From Actinomucor elegans (taxonomy: Eukaryota > Mucoromycota > Mucoromycetes > Mucorales > Mucoraceae), in NCBI GenBank assembly GCA_026027325.1, contig JAMSLZ010000001.1, positions 2,852,001 to 2,916,000 on the forward strand: a stretch of 64,000 nt of DNA, read 5' to 3'. Made by a program: the position numbers and the translations under genes. Position 1 is the first letter of the stretch. The number at the start of each line of letters is the position of its first letter. Below the pieces are notes generated by a model that was given only the letters and a program-made list of their open reading frames with translations, was not told where the DNA came from and ran no database searches. Below, piece by piece: positions 10,940 through 22,789 of the stretch.

Positions 10940-12680
10940 ATTTTATTGGATAGAGGAGATAGAAAATTATCCCATCATCATCATCATCATCGACATTATC
11001 GAGTCGCATTGCGTCTTCGATTATCGAGATTGAACTCTCAAGTAACTTTCGCGTGAATTTTTTCAAGGATACACTGTTGAACAAGTATCCAACATTCTCT
11101 GTGGTAGAATACCGCTATCGTTTAGTTATATAAGTTAGTTTATGTATATAGTAATTTGAAAGTCCGTCTTCTTGTTCAAGTTCTCTATACCAAGAAAAAA
11201 AATCATCAAGGGCATACAATTGTGTCGAGTTTAAAATTAAGGATAGAGTTAATATTTCTATAAAATACATAGAAGTACATATTGCCTTTTTGATAAATAA
11301 TATTTTATAATTTTTAGCCAATAGAGAAAAGTGTTAGAGTGATATTGAAAAAGATCTACCATTTCTGGCCTGTGCAGAGTGGTTAGTTAATATTTAGTTT
11401 GTCAATGTACAGTAAAAAAAAAAAAAAATACTGCTTTCAATGCCTTTCTGTACAATCATAAAATCATATCAAGACTAACAGGTAATCGCAGAAACTTTTT
11501 AAAGCCCCATTTTATAACTACATACAAAATGAAACCGTTGCATTTTTATCTTTTGGGGTAATATTATACTTGTTTTTATCTTACAAAGTGTATATCATTT
11601 GAAAAAAGAAATGTATAGTCCACGTAGTTTACTAATTAATCATTTAAAAGAGTAGATTCGCGCAGGATTCCTTTCGCATTATAATTTCTAATTTTTTTTT
11701 AACATAGAATGTTAATTTGCAATCTTTAGTCACTGTATGAGTAACAGTACTGTTTACAGCACTTAAAAATATTAGATATTTATACTATCAATTAATATAT
11801 AATTATTCTTACGAAAAGCTGAAGCGATTGAATATGACGTATCATGAATATGAATAGGAATATAATATAATACTCTTTATTTCCTTCAACTATATCCTTA
11901 ATGACTATGATTGAGGCACTAGTGAATACTGCAGCTTGTTCGCATTATGGAACGTTGATCAAATGTCACTTCGAAACCAAGAAAGTATTAGTGTCAATGA
12001 CAGTAATACAGTAAATACTGCATACCTTATGAAATAAATATGGTATTGAGGGCCTTTTAGAGATATAGTTTACAGCTGAACTTGTATTCTTCTTACCTCA
12101 AAGTATGTATATATTGTTTTACGTTTTATTGTTTAAAAATTATTTCGTGACAAGTTTAGCTCATTTAGTAAAGTTAAGCGGCTAGATCATTAGCTCCCAA
12201 ACGTTTAGTGAGGAATAACAGCGCTTTCAAGTTGTACATATCGGCCTTTCTTGCTTTACTTCACTTATGATCACTAATAATAGTACGTTAAAATGTCTCT
12301 ATTTTTTTATAATCATCTTGTAATTTAATTTACAGCTGAAAACCAACAACCTGTGATCTTTCACATAGATCTCTTTTGATTCCGGTCAAATTTCACATCC
12401 AGTTGGTAGGCGTGCTTAGAATGAGCTGTTGGATCATTTAAAACTTCAACAATTGAATAAAGAATACTTAGGCTGATCTTTCTTCCAGGTCCGACTCTTT
12501 TTCTTTACTCGTGAGTTTTTTAAGAAAAAAAGAAACAGCTATATTGACTCATATGCTGAGCTTCGCTATGATAGCTTCCAAATTGTGCAGTGCAAGGCAA
12601 TGTTGTACATTGCAGGAACATAAAGGATATAAAATTCAGCCATTTATTATTTAAATCTCTTTTTCATCAATAAAAATTTG
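10940..12680. other. Intergenic, with one unexplained open stretch
   Basis: On the minus strand about 10890-11097 is open and protein-like (SLKKFTRKLLESSISIIEDA, then a run of six Asp), and 11160-11220 reads LYALDDFFSW. I could not join them to each other or to the BRCA1-like gene with in-phase splice sites, so no gene is called. A weak reverse copy of the dispersed repeat is at about 12375-12435. The rest shows nothing. Confidence 0.4.
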
Positions 12681-13914
12681 TTAAATCTTCATAGCATCGA
12701 GCATATAAGCAGGTAAATCATTTGTGTCGTCCTGTTGCTCGGACCAATTGGCTGAGGTGGGCTTAACGCCCAAATCATTAGCTACTGATTCATCGTACGC
12801 GTGTCGCACCAGCTTATCATAGAGATCAGATGACAAGTTTTTGCATAACGAAATAGTCAACTTGATGATTTCTTTTGCCCGAAGAGGCGGTAATACTCGC
12901 AGCAAGTTGACAGGGCTAGAAGATTTCAAAAGTTCTGTTCGAATCAATGCTAATTGTGCAATAATAAAGAGTATATTGAGGTGAAGTCCATAGGCAAGCA
13001 TGTAATCCCATAGCTGCAGTAATTCCGATAGAGGAGGCGTACATGCTGATAGTGTCATAACGGCTAAATATCGTATTGGTTACAGTTTTTTTTTATTATG
13101 ATTCGTTTTACTTACGAGCAAATGCATAGGTGCTAGCAGACAAGTTTTTTCCTCGTAAATAGCCATATAAAGTCGGATCTAATGATCTTAAACAGAGGTC
13201 TAGAAGCTTTAAAATGAAATGAGAACAGAGGATTATGCAATTTGGTTTCAGCTATACTTACTCGAAGACCACAATGAACTCCTTTCATTGTTGGCTGGAC
13301 ATAGAGAGGACACCACTTGTAAATGAAGGTTGAAAAGGAAAAGAACGCTTCCATCTCGGACATGGTCATTAAGAACGGAGCTGCCAAAACGTTCATACCT
13401 TGAACATAAGTCAAAGGATGTCTTTTATCCGATCTTGATTCTTTAAAGTTTCTTTAACGTGCGTATAAAAAAACAGCTGTAGTTATATTTACCTTCACTC
13501 GTCCAAACGAAAGCGTTTAGTAATCGAATCAGCATGTCTTCTGAGACATGCTCAAGAAAATTGGTATCCGTAGTCATTGTACGAAACGTATCATGCCTTA
13601 TTTTCTCATCTTCAGAACTTGGTCCAAACTCCACAAGGTTGATATAAGTTGATGCAGAGATTTGGTTGACTCGAAGCAGTAATTTCCAAACTTTTCCTCT
13701 TAACTTGTAATATCTTTAGCTTAATCATTCTATAAACGATGATTGAATTTTGATTTGTTTTTACCTCTGCTGGACATGGGTTTGTCAATAATCCTTCTCG
13801 CAAAAGCAATAGACTATTCTCTGCCGATTTTGTGTCTCGATGTTTACGGTTCACAATGTTTTCTATGCTTTCAGAACACCAAATGGCATCATAGTCAATA
13901 TTATCAAGATTCAT
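12681..13914 (-). CDS. BUB2: TBC-domain RabGAP of the Bub2/Cdc16 family
   Basis: Five exons (13765-13914, 13493-13703, 13262-13440, 13116-13206, 12681-13063) give 337 residues, close to yeast Bub2 (306). The TBC catalytic domain spans nearly the whole protein. Seen in order: LRGKVWKLLLRV, EFGPSSEDEKIRHDTFRT (catalytic Arg motif region IRxDxxR), LTYVQGMNVLAAPFL (glutamine-finger motif YxQ), CPLYVQPTMKGVHCGLRLLD, and MTLSACTPPLSELLQLWDYM, which is almost diagnostic for Bub2. With Bfa1/Byr4, Bub2 forms the GAP for the Tem1/Spg1 GTPase at spindle poles and restrains mitotic exit or septation until the spindle is positioned. The start at 13914 is the first in-frame ATG of exon 1. Introns are 52-61 nt. 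It reads in the same direction as the two genes to its right. Confidence 0.92.
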
Positions 13915-14113
13915 GTTTTCAAAGAAGCAAAAAAAAAAAATATATATATATATATATATATGTATAAAACGAAAAAAGAGAACAAGGAAACAAGGAAACT
14001 AATGTGTTTTACTGTAAGTCACATATATACACACTCACTTTCATTATTCTATATTATATTTACATTAATCAAATACTCAAAAAAGCAATAATAAAACTCT
14101 ATATTTTCTTGTT

Positions 14114-14893
14114 TCAAGAAACTGGATTGTCAAGGTCTTGGTGATATCTGCCATTGTTACCCATTCCACCACTGCCTCCTCCTCTACCTCTGCCTCTATT
14201 ATGATGACCTCTTTGATTAGGTCGACTTCTATTATTACTATTGTATTGATGGCTGTTATTATTGCTCTGATAATCGCGATTTGGTCTGCTATTATTGTTA
14301 ATGGGTATACGGTTTACTTGTTGCATCTGCTGCTGCTGTTGCTGCTGTTGCTGTTGTTGCTGCTGCTGGTTCCTTGATCGATTAGTTAGATTACTATGCA
14401 CTAACTGTGGAAATTCTACTTCAGACATATTGGGTTTTTCTACGAATGGAAAAGTATCTTGTCCTACTCGTCTCAGTTTACAAAACTTGGGTGTTGAAAG
14501 AAATAACTGGCCTTTTCTCAATTTACTATCCCTATAAAAATATCATCAGTACGCGCTTTTTTTTTCAAAAAAAAAAATCAAACTTTACACTCCATTAATA
14601 CGTAGAATATCTCCAATGCGTATATCCATGCCGCATTCACCCCACACACTTAGGATAATTGAAGCTGTTTTATCTGCTACCAAAAATCGACTTATCAGAT
14701 CACCCTCACGTGTTCTTGTCGCATCACCGTCTACCAAACTAAAAATCAGTATGTTTTGTATACATGTATGCGCTTGTACAACTGTACCTTTTTGCAGCAC
14801 AATTACCTCACAGTCGAAGCCTCTTGCCATAGGATTCATGTCTTTCACTGGTAAAAAATTTGGCCTTGGACTGCCTTGCTCTATTGATGTCAT
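14114..14893 (-). CDS. SOSS complex subunit B / NABP single-strand DNA-binding protein
   Basis: Three exons (14788-14893, 14589-14730, 14114-14531) give 221 residues. The first 115 form an OB fold: FDCEVIVLQK, then TRTREGDLISRFLVADKTAS, SIILSVWGECG and IGDILRING, followed by KLRKGQLFLST and FVEKPNMSEVEFP. This matches human SOSS-B1/B2 (hSSB1/2), which coat single-stranded DNA at breaks and start checkpoint signalling and resection. The tail is low complexity: about 14 consecutive Gln, Asn/Arg-rich repeats and RGRGRGGG, as in metazoan NABPs, which also have disordered Gly/Pro-rich tails. The first intron acceptor is the second of two nearby AGs; only that one keeps the conserved reading. Other SOSS subunits were not seen here. 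Confidence 0.88.
14329..14371 (-). repeat. CAG/CAA repeat coding polyglutamine
   Basis: CTG/TTG triplets on the plus strand encode the Gln run in the SOSS-B tail. CAG and CAA codons are mixed, which usually limits length instability. Confidence 0.9.
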
Positions 14894-15233
14894 TTAGTTT
14901 GATAATGCGATTGCTTTTTTTTTTTAAAAAAGAAAATAGTATCAAAAAAGGAACGCTACTAGTTGAAAGAAGTGTAAAAATGCGCTTCAATTTATACCTT
15001 TTTTTTTTCGTCCAAATAAGAAGATTATTTGTGACCGTTAATTCATATAAACCAGTCACAAAACTCCGTCAGTTCTCTCGATCATGCAGACATCACCAAA
15101 AAAGGTTGCTGCTCCAAGGGAACACAAAAGCAAAAGTTTTGGTACAATTCAGTAAGTTGAATTTATTGAATAACATGTTATGAAATGAGATATGGTATTA
15201 ACTGGATGGTATGAATGATTATTGTACAGATAG

Positions 15234-16420
15234 TTAAACCGCGGCTTTCCAGAAGGCGAGGCTGCTAAAGATATAGTGCATAAAGTCACTGAGTCGAGGA
15301 CCTACAAAGCTAATAACTGCATAAGCAATTGGCGATTTGCGACGCCAAAGTACCAAGAAGAGCATCATAAGGATTAAAAAGTTGAAGAAAGCCTGTTTCG
15401 CAACTGATTTCAATAGCCATAACGAGCTCCAGCCAAGGAATGAACCGGTGCTTTTGTTATTGTCTCTTTTTCGTAAATGATCAATCTCTTCACACAAGGC
15501 AGCAACCTCAGTCTGCAAGGTTTGCAGCGCTAGATTTGAAGATCTTCTTTTTCTTCGAAGCTTTCGAATGGGTTCAGTAGAAAGTTGATGATAAGGGTGT
15601 TGCTTTGGTGAGGACAGATAGAGTGATGACGTGGCAGTGGCTACTTCAAGATCTAGTTGTTCGACTTCGTCGTTGTAGTCTTGCGAGAACAAATAGTGCT
15701 GTGGTGACTTGCCATTATTGTACATGTACTTTGATAGCGAATTTTTAGGTGACAGTTCAGGTGTTATAGGGAATTCAACTGTGACTGGACTAGCGTTGTA
15801 CTTTTCTGCTAGCATCTGGCCTTGCCCATGGGCATTTGCTGTATCCCACTGAATCAGGTTATCTAGTGTAACATATGAGAAAAATGGACATTTATTCTCA
15901 TGTAAGCAAATAAATTATACCTTCAGTGCTTGCCATAGTGGTATTTTCGGTTTCTTCCAAGTAATTGATCGACTCCTTTAAGCTTTCACTCAAATCAGAA
16001 TTAGGAAATCTTTGCAAGAACTACTAAACAAGTTAGTTTACAACATCTAAAAAAAAGAAGGGAATGGATTGTACCTCTTTTAACATATTTAAAAGAGAAT
16101 TGATGTACATGACTTGAGCATCAATTGGGCTAACTCCTCTGAGTCTATCCCAAGCTTTCCTATAAAAAAATTAGATACGGTTATATGTAAATCAATGGCT
16201 ATAATTACCATTTCGCATACTGAACTACGTTCTTTGAAGATGGTTTCAGTAGCATGCAATCACCCGTCAATGCTTGCTTGTATAGTCCGTAAAAGCTCAT
16301 CCTGTCGGCCACAGAAGGCTGAAAAGTACTTCCGCTCTCCATTGGCAGAGAACGTACCACCGCCAAAGCTCTACAGAAGCGAATCTGAGTGACATAGAGC
16401 GATGCTGAAGTAATTGACAT
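15234..16420 (-). CDS. Tail-anchored acyl-CoA-binding domain protein (ACBD4/5-like)
   Basis: Four exons (16209-16420, 16075-16159, 15921-16020, 15234-15862) give 341 residues. Residues 4-100 are an acyl-CoA-binding domain: FCRALAVVRSLP, STFQPSVADRMSFYGLYKQA, LTGDC, KWKAWDRLRGVSP and MYINSLLNMLKE, including the Tyr/Lys that bind CoA. A disordered Ser/Pro region follows, then a coiled coil at about 245-270 (LQTLQTEVAALCEEIDHLRK) and a hydrophobic segment at 290-305 (AFFNFLILMMLFLVLW) close to the C terminus with a basic flank. This order (ACB, coiled coil, tail anchor) is that of peroxisomal ACBD5 and fungal Atg37, which tether peroxisomes and handle very-long-chain acyl-CoA or pexophagy. The acceptor of intron 2 must be the second AG, since the first would create a stop. 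Confidence 0.88.
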
Positions 16421-18654
16421 ATCGAACCAAGGATATAGAAGAAAAGAAACACAAAGAAAAATAAAAAAAACAGCTCAATCTTTTAACTGAATTGAATTAC
16501 ACGTGATGACCATAGGTATTATCACACAAAGTGTGGGGTATCTTTTTTAATTTGGCTCGTTGTATAAATTCTCATGAAACCACTCAAGATATACTTGTTT
16601 GTGTACTACAAACACTTACCAAGAGAACTTTTTTTTTTGAGTGTCTATGTCACTTTGAATTCTATTATTCATTTCCTGAGGCTTTTTGATACTTGTACAG
16701 AATGGCAAATGCAATAGTGAATTAACATTAAACTTTTTGCTTGTGTTTGGTTCCGGGCACTGTATGGCTGAAAGGAAAACCCCGTGTAACATGCTTGTTT
16801 GGTCATTGGGTAAGAGTAAAAGAGGATTATAGACGATCGAGCTATATTGGCAATAGCTAAACATCACTGCTGACCTTCTTGATCATGATGAAACAAAACG
16901 TTTTAATGAAATATACAAGTGTATGTGTTTTTTTTTCACAAGTGCATGAATGATTCGCTCTTGTATATTTCGTGCTGAGTGGGTAAAGCTGGAATAAATA
17001 TAGGATAAATAAGCGTATGTGCTGACCATGAATCAAAGCTCACCCCTACTTGATTCATCGTCAAATGATATATAGTTTCGCCACTTTTGATACTTTTGAT
17101 GTGTCAAAGTTTCATAGGTTTCCAGATAATAGCATTATATACCCAAGCCAATGAAATTAGCATTACTAATATCAATAAGCCAATTAGACTATTTCAAACT
17201 TTATAATATGTCTTTCAAATCAAATGCTACCAAAATACACTCTTAACGAAGCTTTTAATAATTATAGCAGCTTGTGCTGAGTTTGGTTTACCCATTAGAT
17301 GCAACATTGAACAAATTGGCAATTAGATCTATAGATTTAAATCATGTAAAAAAATATGATTACCAGTTAATTATGGACAAAGTAAAATATATCAATTACA
17401 TTTGGATTAAAAAAAGTTTATAATATATGTAATAGCTTAAACTAATTATACAATGATCTTCAGATGCGATCTTGATCAATTGAGAAATCTATAATCATTA
17501 TTCTATATGAAATGCAAGTATTTTAGAGCCATTCACTAAAATAGAATGTACTTGTAGTACTTTGGACAGATATCGGCTCCAACAATTGTAATTGTACATT
17601 AGAACTGCATACTACTCATAGGATGTAACATTAAACTGGAATCACTTGAGAAATGCAATGTTAAGAATGCCACTCCCGAGAAACCAGCAACGCATCCTCT
17701 TAGGTCCAAATGCTCCCATGCTTGTTGTGTCCTTGTAGAGCATGAATATAGTATTTTTAAACCATAATACATTGAAAACAAAGACTTTATACATCTGACA
17801 ATATACTAATGTGTTTTTTTAAAAAAAAAAATTATTGTATACAACGTACTTGTTTTATGAGCGTATTTATAATAAATCCAATAATCAACATTTTTTCAAA
17901 GATGGCCTAACCATATGAAAAGAAATATCGAATACTGCTTGTGCCATCAGACGCATAGTTAAATTTGAAACATGCTTGATTAAAACACCTTTGTGTTGGT
18001 AATCCTCTGCATATCAAAAATTCCAAGTGATTCTGCGACGATGACGATAATGATGAACCTATTTTTTAAAATTTACAACCAATAGAGATCGAGAAAAATT
18101 CCTTGGCGGTGCACTTTTGGCATTACTTTTTAGCGATGCTACAACAGACATATGCCAAACCTAGTTTATAAGACACCGTTTTTGGATTGCAGTTCAGCGT
18201 ATACTATGATGCTTTGTTTGTCACATAAACTTTAATAGGGCCCGAGTTAATGAATTTAAGCAGGGACTCATCCGCTAAAAGATCAAGCGTAAACCAGTTA
18301 TCGAAAACTTATTAGCAAGCTCTATTCATCCTTTCTGGTACTATCCTATTTTCTAACTGTTAGGATAACTGGTTAGTTTATTTACTCTCTTACGAATCCT
18401 TCTAAAGGCATTTAAAACCACTTCATAGACACAAAACAAAGTGTACCGCGAAATAAAGTTAACAACTAATTATTGATGATTATAATGTTAGATTGAACTG
18501 CAGTTACGCTATAGCTCAGGTAAATTATATGGATCATTTTGATCATGTATCATTTATATGTTTAAACATTAAACCGAGAGTGACAGAGAGAGCTGTGTAT
18601 TATTAAATAGACTATGTGATATACTGGTCTTTTTACAGACCAACTATTGATGCG

Positions 18655-18966
18655 TGTGGTGACTATAGACTTTAACGATATTGATATCCCGATTGATCAA
18701 CTCAGCTATAAAGAGCAACCATTGATCTCCAGCTCTACACTAAAGTACTAAATAATTAGTGATCGACGTTAATTGAGATCAAGAACAAGGAACAATTACC
18801 CATAGATTATCATAACATATAAGTCATAAATATAGAGAACAATACCATGAATCAATTATATTCTAAATAATCTAACAACTAAAATACATTTGCTATTACA
18901 AACAACCTACGCTAAAAAACATAAATATAGCATCAAGCTCATAACTAGAAGACTATCTAATTATCA
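18655..18966 (+). repeat. Dispersed repeat of about 320 bp, copy A
   Basis: Aligns over its whole length with 29512-29842. Shared landmarks are the TGTRGTGAYTATAGAC start, GATCAAGAACAAG, AATATAGAGAACAA and CTCATAACTAGA-type motifs near the end. It begins with TG and has CA near the end, so it could be a solo LTR, but I see no matching target-site duplication. It is diverged from copy B by numerous substitutions and indels. Confidence 0.7.
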
Positions 18967-19002
18967 GTAAACTATTAATTTAATTAAAAAAAATAGTTCT
19001 AA

Positions 19003-19075
19003 GAGATTTAGTAGCTCATTTTAAGTAAGTAGTAGTCACCAAACGTGATATTAGACTGCAATTAGTTGAGATCTA
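19003..19075 (+). repeat. Dispersed short repeat, forward copy
   Basis: Diverged copy: AGTAGCTCATTTTAAG, then GTGATATTAGACTGCA and TTGAGATCT. Confidence 0.45.
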
Positions 19076-19170
19076 CCAACTATTACATCTTGCTCATATA
19101 AAGCGCTGGCGGTTTAGAATTAATAGCTAAAATAGAATATAACCATACCACTTTACTAAATTAAAAGTGG

Positions 19171-19240
19171 TAATAGATGCAGTAGTTCATTATGGCCAAG
19201 TAACAGTCGTCTGATGCGACATTAAATCGAAATCGACCCA
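19171..19240 (+). repeat. Dispersed short repeat, forward copy
   Basis: AGATGCAGTAGTTCATTATG, then GATGCGACATT and AATCGAAATCG. It lies directly after another copy in the same orientation. Confidence 0.6.
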
Positions 19241-20282
19241 AAAAATATTCTATTTAAAAATGGCCGATTTCAAGAGATAATCGTGAGGGTATAAGACCAA
19301 AATTCGTAAATCCCTCATATTTTCATGAAGCGCGAAAAATGCATTTTAGGTTGGCAGTCAATTAGTAGTATAGGTTATATATACTTTCTAATATCCACAT
19401 ATATTGTTAATAAGTACTATTGTATATAAAGTATTTAAGGTAAGAACGTGCTTGTAGAAGAATCAAAAAATCGTCTTTTACCAAAGATGATTCAATGAAT
19501 TCAAGGAAACATCAAAGCATATTAGTACCGATACATGCTACATTGAATAATCCACAGACTTCATCAATGGGTATTCGGTTTATTAACAATTATTGCTATT
19601 AGCAATAGGATTCAGGCTTACACCAAATTGTTTTTTTTTTTTTCTGATGTTGAGCTAAAGTCTTTATCGTCGTCTATCGTCATTATTCATTTAAGCACCG
19701 AAACCCAATCAGAGAAATTACCCACGAGACTTCTTCGAAACCCTGTGAACCCAATGGAGACTGATGCTTCGTATATCAGCTAGGTCAATGCAAAATCAAT
19801 TTAACAAACGAAACAAGAATGTGCCAGTGTAAATTAATATATATATACTCATATGCATATATATGCTATATAAATGCTATAGTTATATAAAACCAAGCTA
19901 TTGCTTTGAATGATATGTGTAATAAAGCTAATAAGTCATATCAAAGGACTACATAAGTATGTATGGTGATATTCTAAGCCCTCTATTAATACCCAATGCT
20001 TTTAAAACAAGAGCCGTAGATAGTACAGGTTATCGTTCTGATGAAAGGAACATATTTTGAGAAGCTTGGCTTTTGGCCAACCCTATGCATACATTTTAAA
20101 GAAAAAAAAACTATTAAATGACTGTAAAGACAATGAGCTATACTGTTCTTTTTCATGTGATACATCCGTAGTGCAGCAACAAAGAGCTAATCAAATGATT
20201 TGTTTAGAAAGACTAAACCAGCTGCTGCGACCCATTTCCTTTTTTTTTTTACTTTCTTTTTCTTTCTCATTAACAATACTAT

Positions 20283-20516
20283 ATGGTCCAAAGATCTGAT
20301 CAAACAAACTATCTAACATCCATCATTCAATGGATTGCCAACAGCCCTTCTTCTCCTCGCTCACAGCTTGAAGATGACCGAAAAAAAGCTAATCCTAGAC
20401 AGCAGCTAATGTTTGCGCGTCACCTGAGAAGAAACAGAACAGCTTACCGCCAATCGCGCACTTTACCGGACTGTGATGCTTACTGCAAGAATGAGAGCAA
20501 CGAGAACTTGTCATGA
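20283..20516 (+). CDS. Possible small basic protein, unknown function
   Basis: A 77-residue frame that is basic and polar (NSPSSPRSQLEDDRKKANPR, RHLRRNRTAYRQSR). Its leader of T and C runs ending in CATTAACAATACTAT directly before the ATG is like those of real genes in this window, and AATAAA follows 40 bp after the stop. I recognise no family. About 170 bp downstream a TACTAAT branch site with a CATTGTAG acceptor (ending near 20757) hints that the transcription unit may be longer and spliced. It could also be chance. Confidence 0.3.
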   Translation: MVQRSDQTNYLTSIIQWIANSPSSPRSQLEDDRKKANPRQQLMFARHLRRNRTAYRQSRTLPDCDAYCKNESNENLS

Positions 20517-22789
20517 CTACTTTTTGCTACTTTAACTTACCCTCATCTGTACAAATAAAACATTAAATGGAACTATGTTATTTGAAGGTTTATGCATCTT
20601 TGTTAGTAACCGGCGATAGTGTTAACAGATGGGAAGAAAAAAAAACAGTCATTTCGTTGTACAGCGAAAGGTCATTCAAGGTACTTGAAGCTCATAGGCA
20701 CTTGCGCAAAGACCATGGCGGATATACTAATCTCGTATTCTTTCTTTTCATTGTAGTCATTCACAGCAGAAGCGATCCCTTTAAGAGTTCAATCAGCCAG
20801 CTCAAATTCGAAACGACCTACATTTATGTAAAGATCTATAGTATAGCATGATTGGGATCGTAAAAATATAAACCGTTCCATTAAACATCCAACAGTTATT
20901 ATTAGTTGGCCCCGTTTTTTTTTATATGTTTGTTATACGATAAGTTTTGTGCAATACGCCTTAAGAAAAAACAAAATAATATTTATACTGGCGTTAGAAA
21001 CTGGTCCCTTATTTATATGTGTTGTTTGGAAGGTAGTCTTAGCACAACTTGATTAAGCTTAACCATGATCAAGCTATTCAATTGGTGACGTACACACTAC
21101 TAGGAAGATTGTATATACCAATAGTCTGCACCTATTTGATTCTAAATAAGTCATACAGTCTTTGATTCATCGTCTTTCTCTGGCTACATTATAGCTCCCA
21201 GGTTAATATTATTGTATAAATAACCAAAAAAAAAAAAAAAAAAGAAATCACATCACAGTATTACTTCATAGTGTACTGCAATTACTTTACAAGTATGTTA
21301 TACTACTTGCCGAACTTTATAACATCGCTATAGCGTGTCAACAGTATTTCTTCCAAGCCAATTTGCCTTGACCCACGTATATTTGGATATCGAGAATTGA
21401 AAGAGATAAGTTCATGCGATAAAATCATTGAAATAATAGAATTAGATTTCGATCAATGAAAAATAAATGTAGAAGCCTGATACTTGATGTATGTATAGAA
21501 CATAACGCATGATCTTGCCTGCAACAGTTTTCATAGTTGTATCATAGCTTGAATATATCTTCTTTCCAATAATGTAGATTCTGTAATACATGTATTAAAA
21601 GTATCGCTTTAGCTGGTAACAAGGATATAACTCCGAAGCTTATTAGCATACAAATAATATCAAGTATTAAAAACTGTAATTATGCATGTATCATCTTCTA
21701 CTGATAACTGGTTTCTGGGCTTCAATTTTTCAAGATTGCACGGCATGGTCATCAACCTAAGCGATTTCGGATGATCGTGATCCAATGTCGCATCTGATTA
21801 GTATTCCATGCACTGAATAAGATGCTTCATCTTGAAAATATTCAGATTTAATTGAATTCTTGCGTGTATACTTGATTCAATAAATAGTTATGATACATTC
21901 GAGTAGTAAAGACACTACTAAACCAGTCAAGTCACAGTTTAGCGCCACTGTTGGTAAATGCTCTCCAAGTCCAAGTAGTGATTTTCAAGAAAAGATACAA
22001 GCCACCTCTTCTCATAGATCGGTAATAGTAGTACAAATGATTATGTCAAGAGACCTCGGTCATAGTATTGTTTTAATGCAGTAAGCTTAAAAAGGAATTT
22101 TGCTGTGATGGACCAAAAGAATTAGCTTGGCGCGCTTTTTTTTCGAGATTTGTCGAGTTAGCTAAGCCTAGGCGCACGTTCTTTAAGGCGTATTATGTGC
22201 TACATTGAAAACTGTTTTGCTAGCTTGACACTCGCTCCAAACCAAACTAAATGGAAATAAATGCAGTAAACTCGATTAGGCCATGTTGAACTCACTGATC
22301 TTATTTCTCAAGAAACCTAAACTTGTCATATTTGATGGAGACATGGTTAGAAAAGGCAATCGATCAAGCCAAACTGTTTGATCGGCGCTATAACGCTGAT
22401 CAATGATATTTGATTCTCTTTATAACTCACAATGCAAGGCACCAAATTAAACAGCTTATAATCTGAGAGATGATCATCGCGCGAGTTTAAAAAAAAGGAT
22501 AAATAGTCTTGGTAAATCATACGTTGAATCGAAGCAAAACTAGGTATTTAGGAACACAAAGGATGCTCGGAAACACAAATCGCGGCATAAATATATATCA
22601 GTACAGTTAAAACAAAAGTTAGTAAAATGACGGAGGATCCTTATTAAGTAAAATGGGCGTACAAGGAATACAAAGTTTTAAAAAAAGAATTTTTCTCGTA
22701 ACTTGCACTTCTTTATTCTCTCTCTCTCTCTCTTTTTCTCTTCTCCTATTAACTCCTATTCCAAAAAAAAGAAAAAGAAAAAGAAAAGG
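20517..22789. other. Intergenic, one repeat copy, tricalbin promoter
   Basis: No certain gene. A good intron 3' end (TACTAAT then CATTGTAG, about 20727-20757) sits inside an unassigned stretch. A reverse copy of the short repeat lies at about 21760-21835. The right end is a CT-repeat leader (about 22718-22747) and an A-rich tract before the tricalbin ATG. Confidence 0.4.
21760..21835 (-). repeat. Dispersed short repeat, reverse copy
   Basis: Contains CGTGATCCAATGTCGCATCT followed by GATTAGTATTCCATGCACTG, the reverse complement of the forward consensus. Confidence 0.65.

Larger units (their letters stand above)
16421..20282. other. Gene-poor, repeat-bearing DNA
   Basis: No gene supported. 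It contains the first copy of a 312-bp dispersed repeat (18655-18966), two tandem forward copies of the short intergenic repeat (about 19003-19075 and 19171-19240) and many short A/T runs. Its left end is the promoter of the acyl-CoA-binding gene. Confidence 0.5.

Noticed and set aside
18655..18966. Firm solo-LTR call for the 320-bp repeat
   Set aside because: TG and CA are near the ends, but no target duplication flanks either copy, and similarity continues a few bases past CA.
20567..20851. A 94-residue frame with AHRHLRKDH as a zinc finger
   Set aside because: No matching cysteine pair precedes the histidines, and the stretch overlaps a likely intron.
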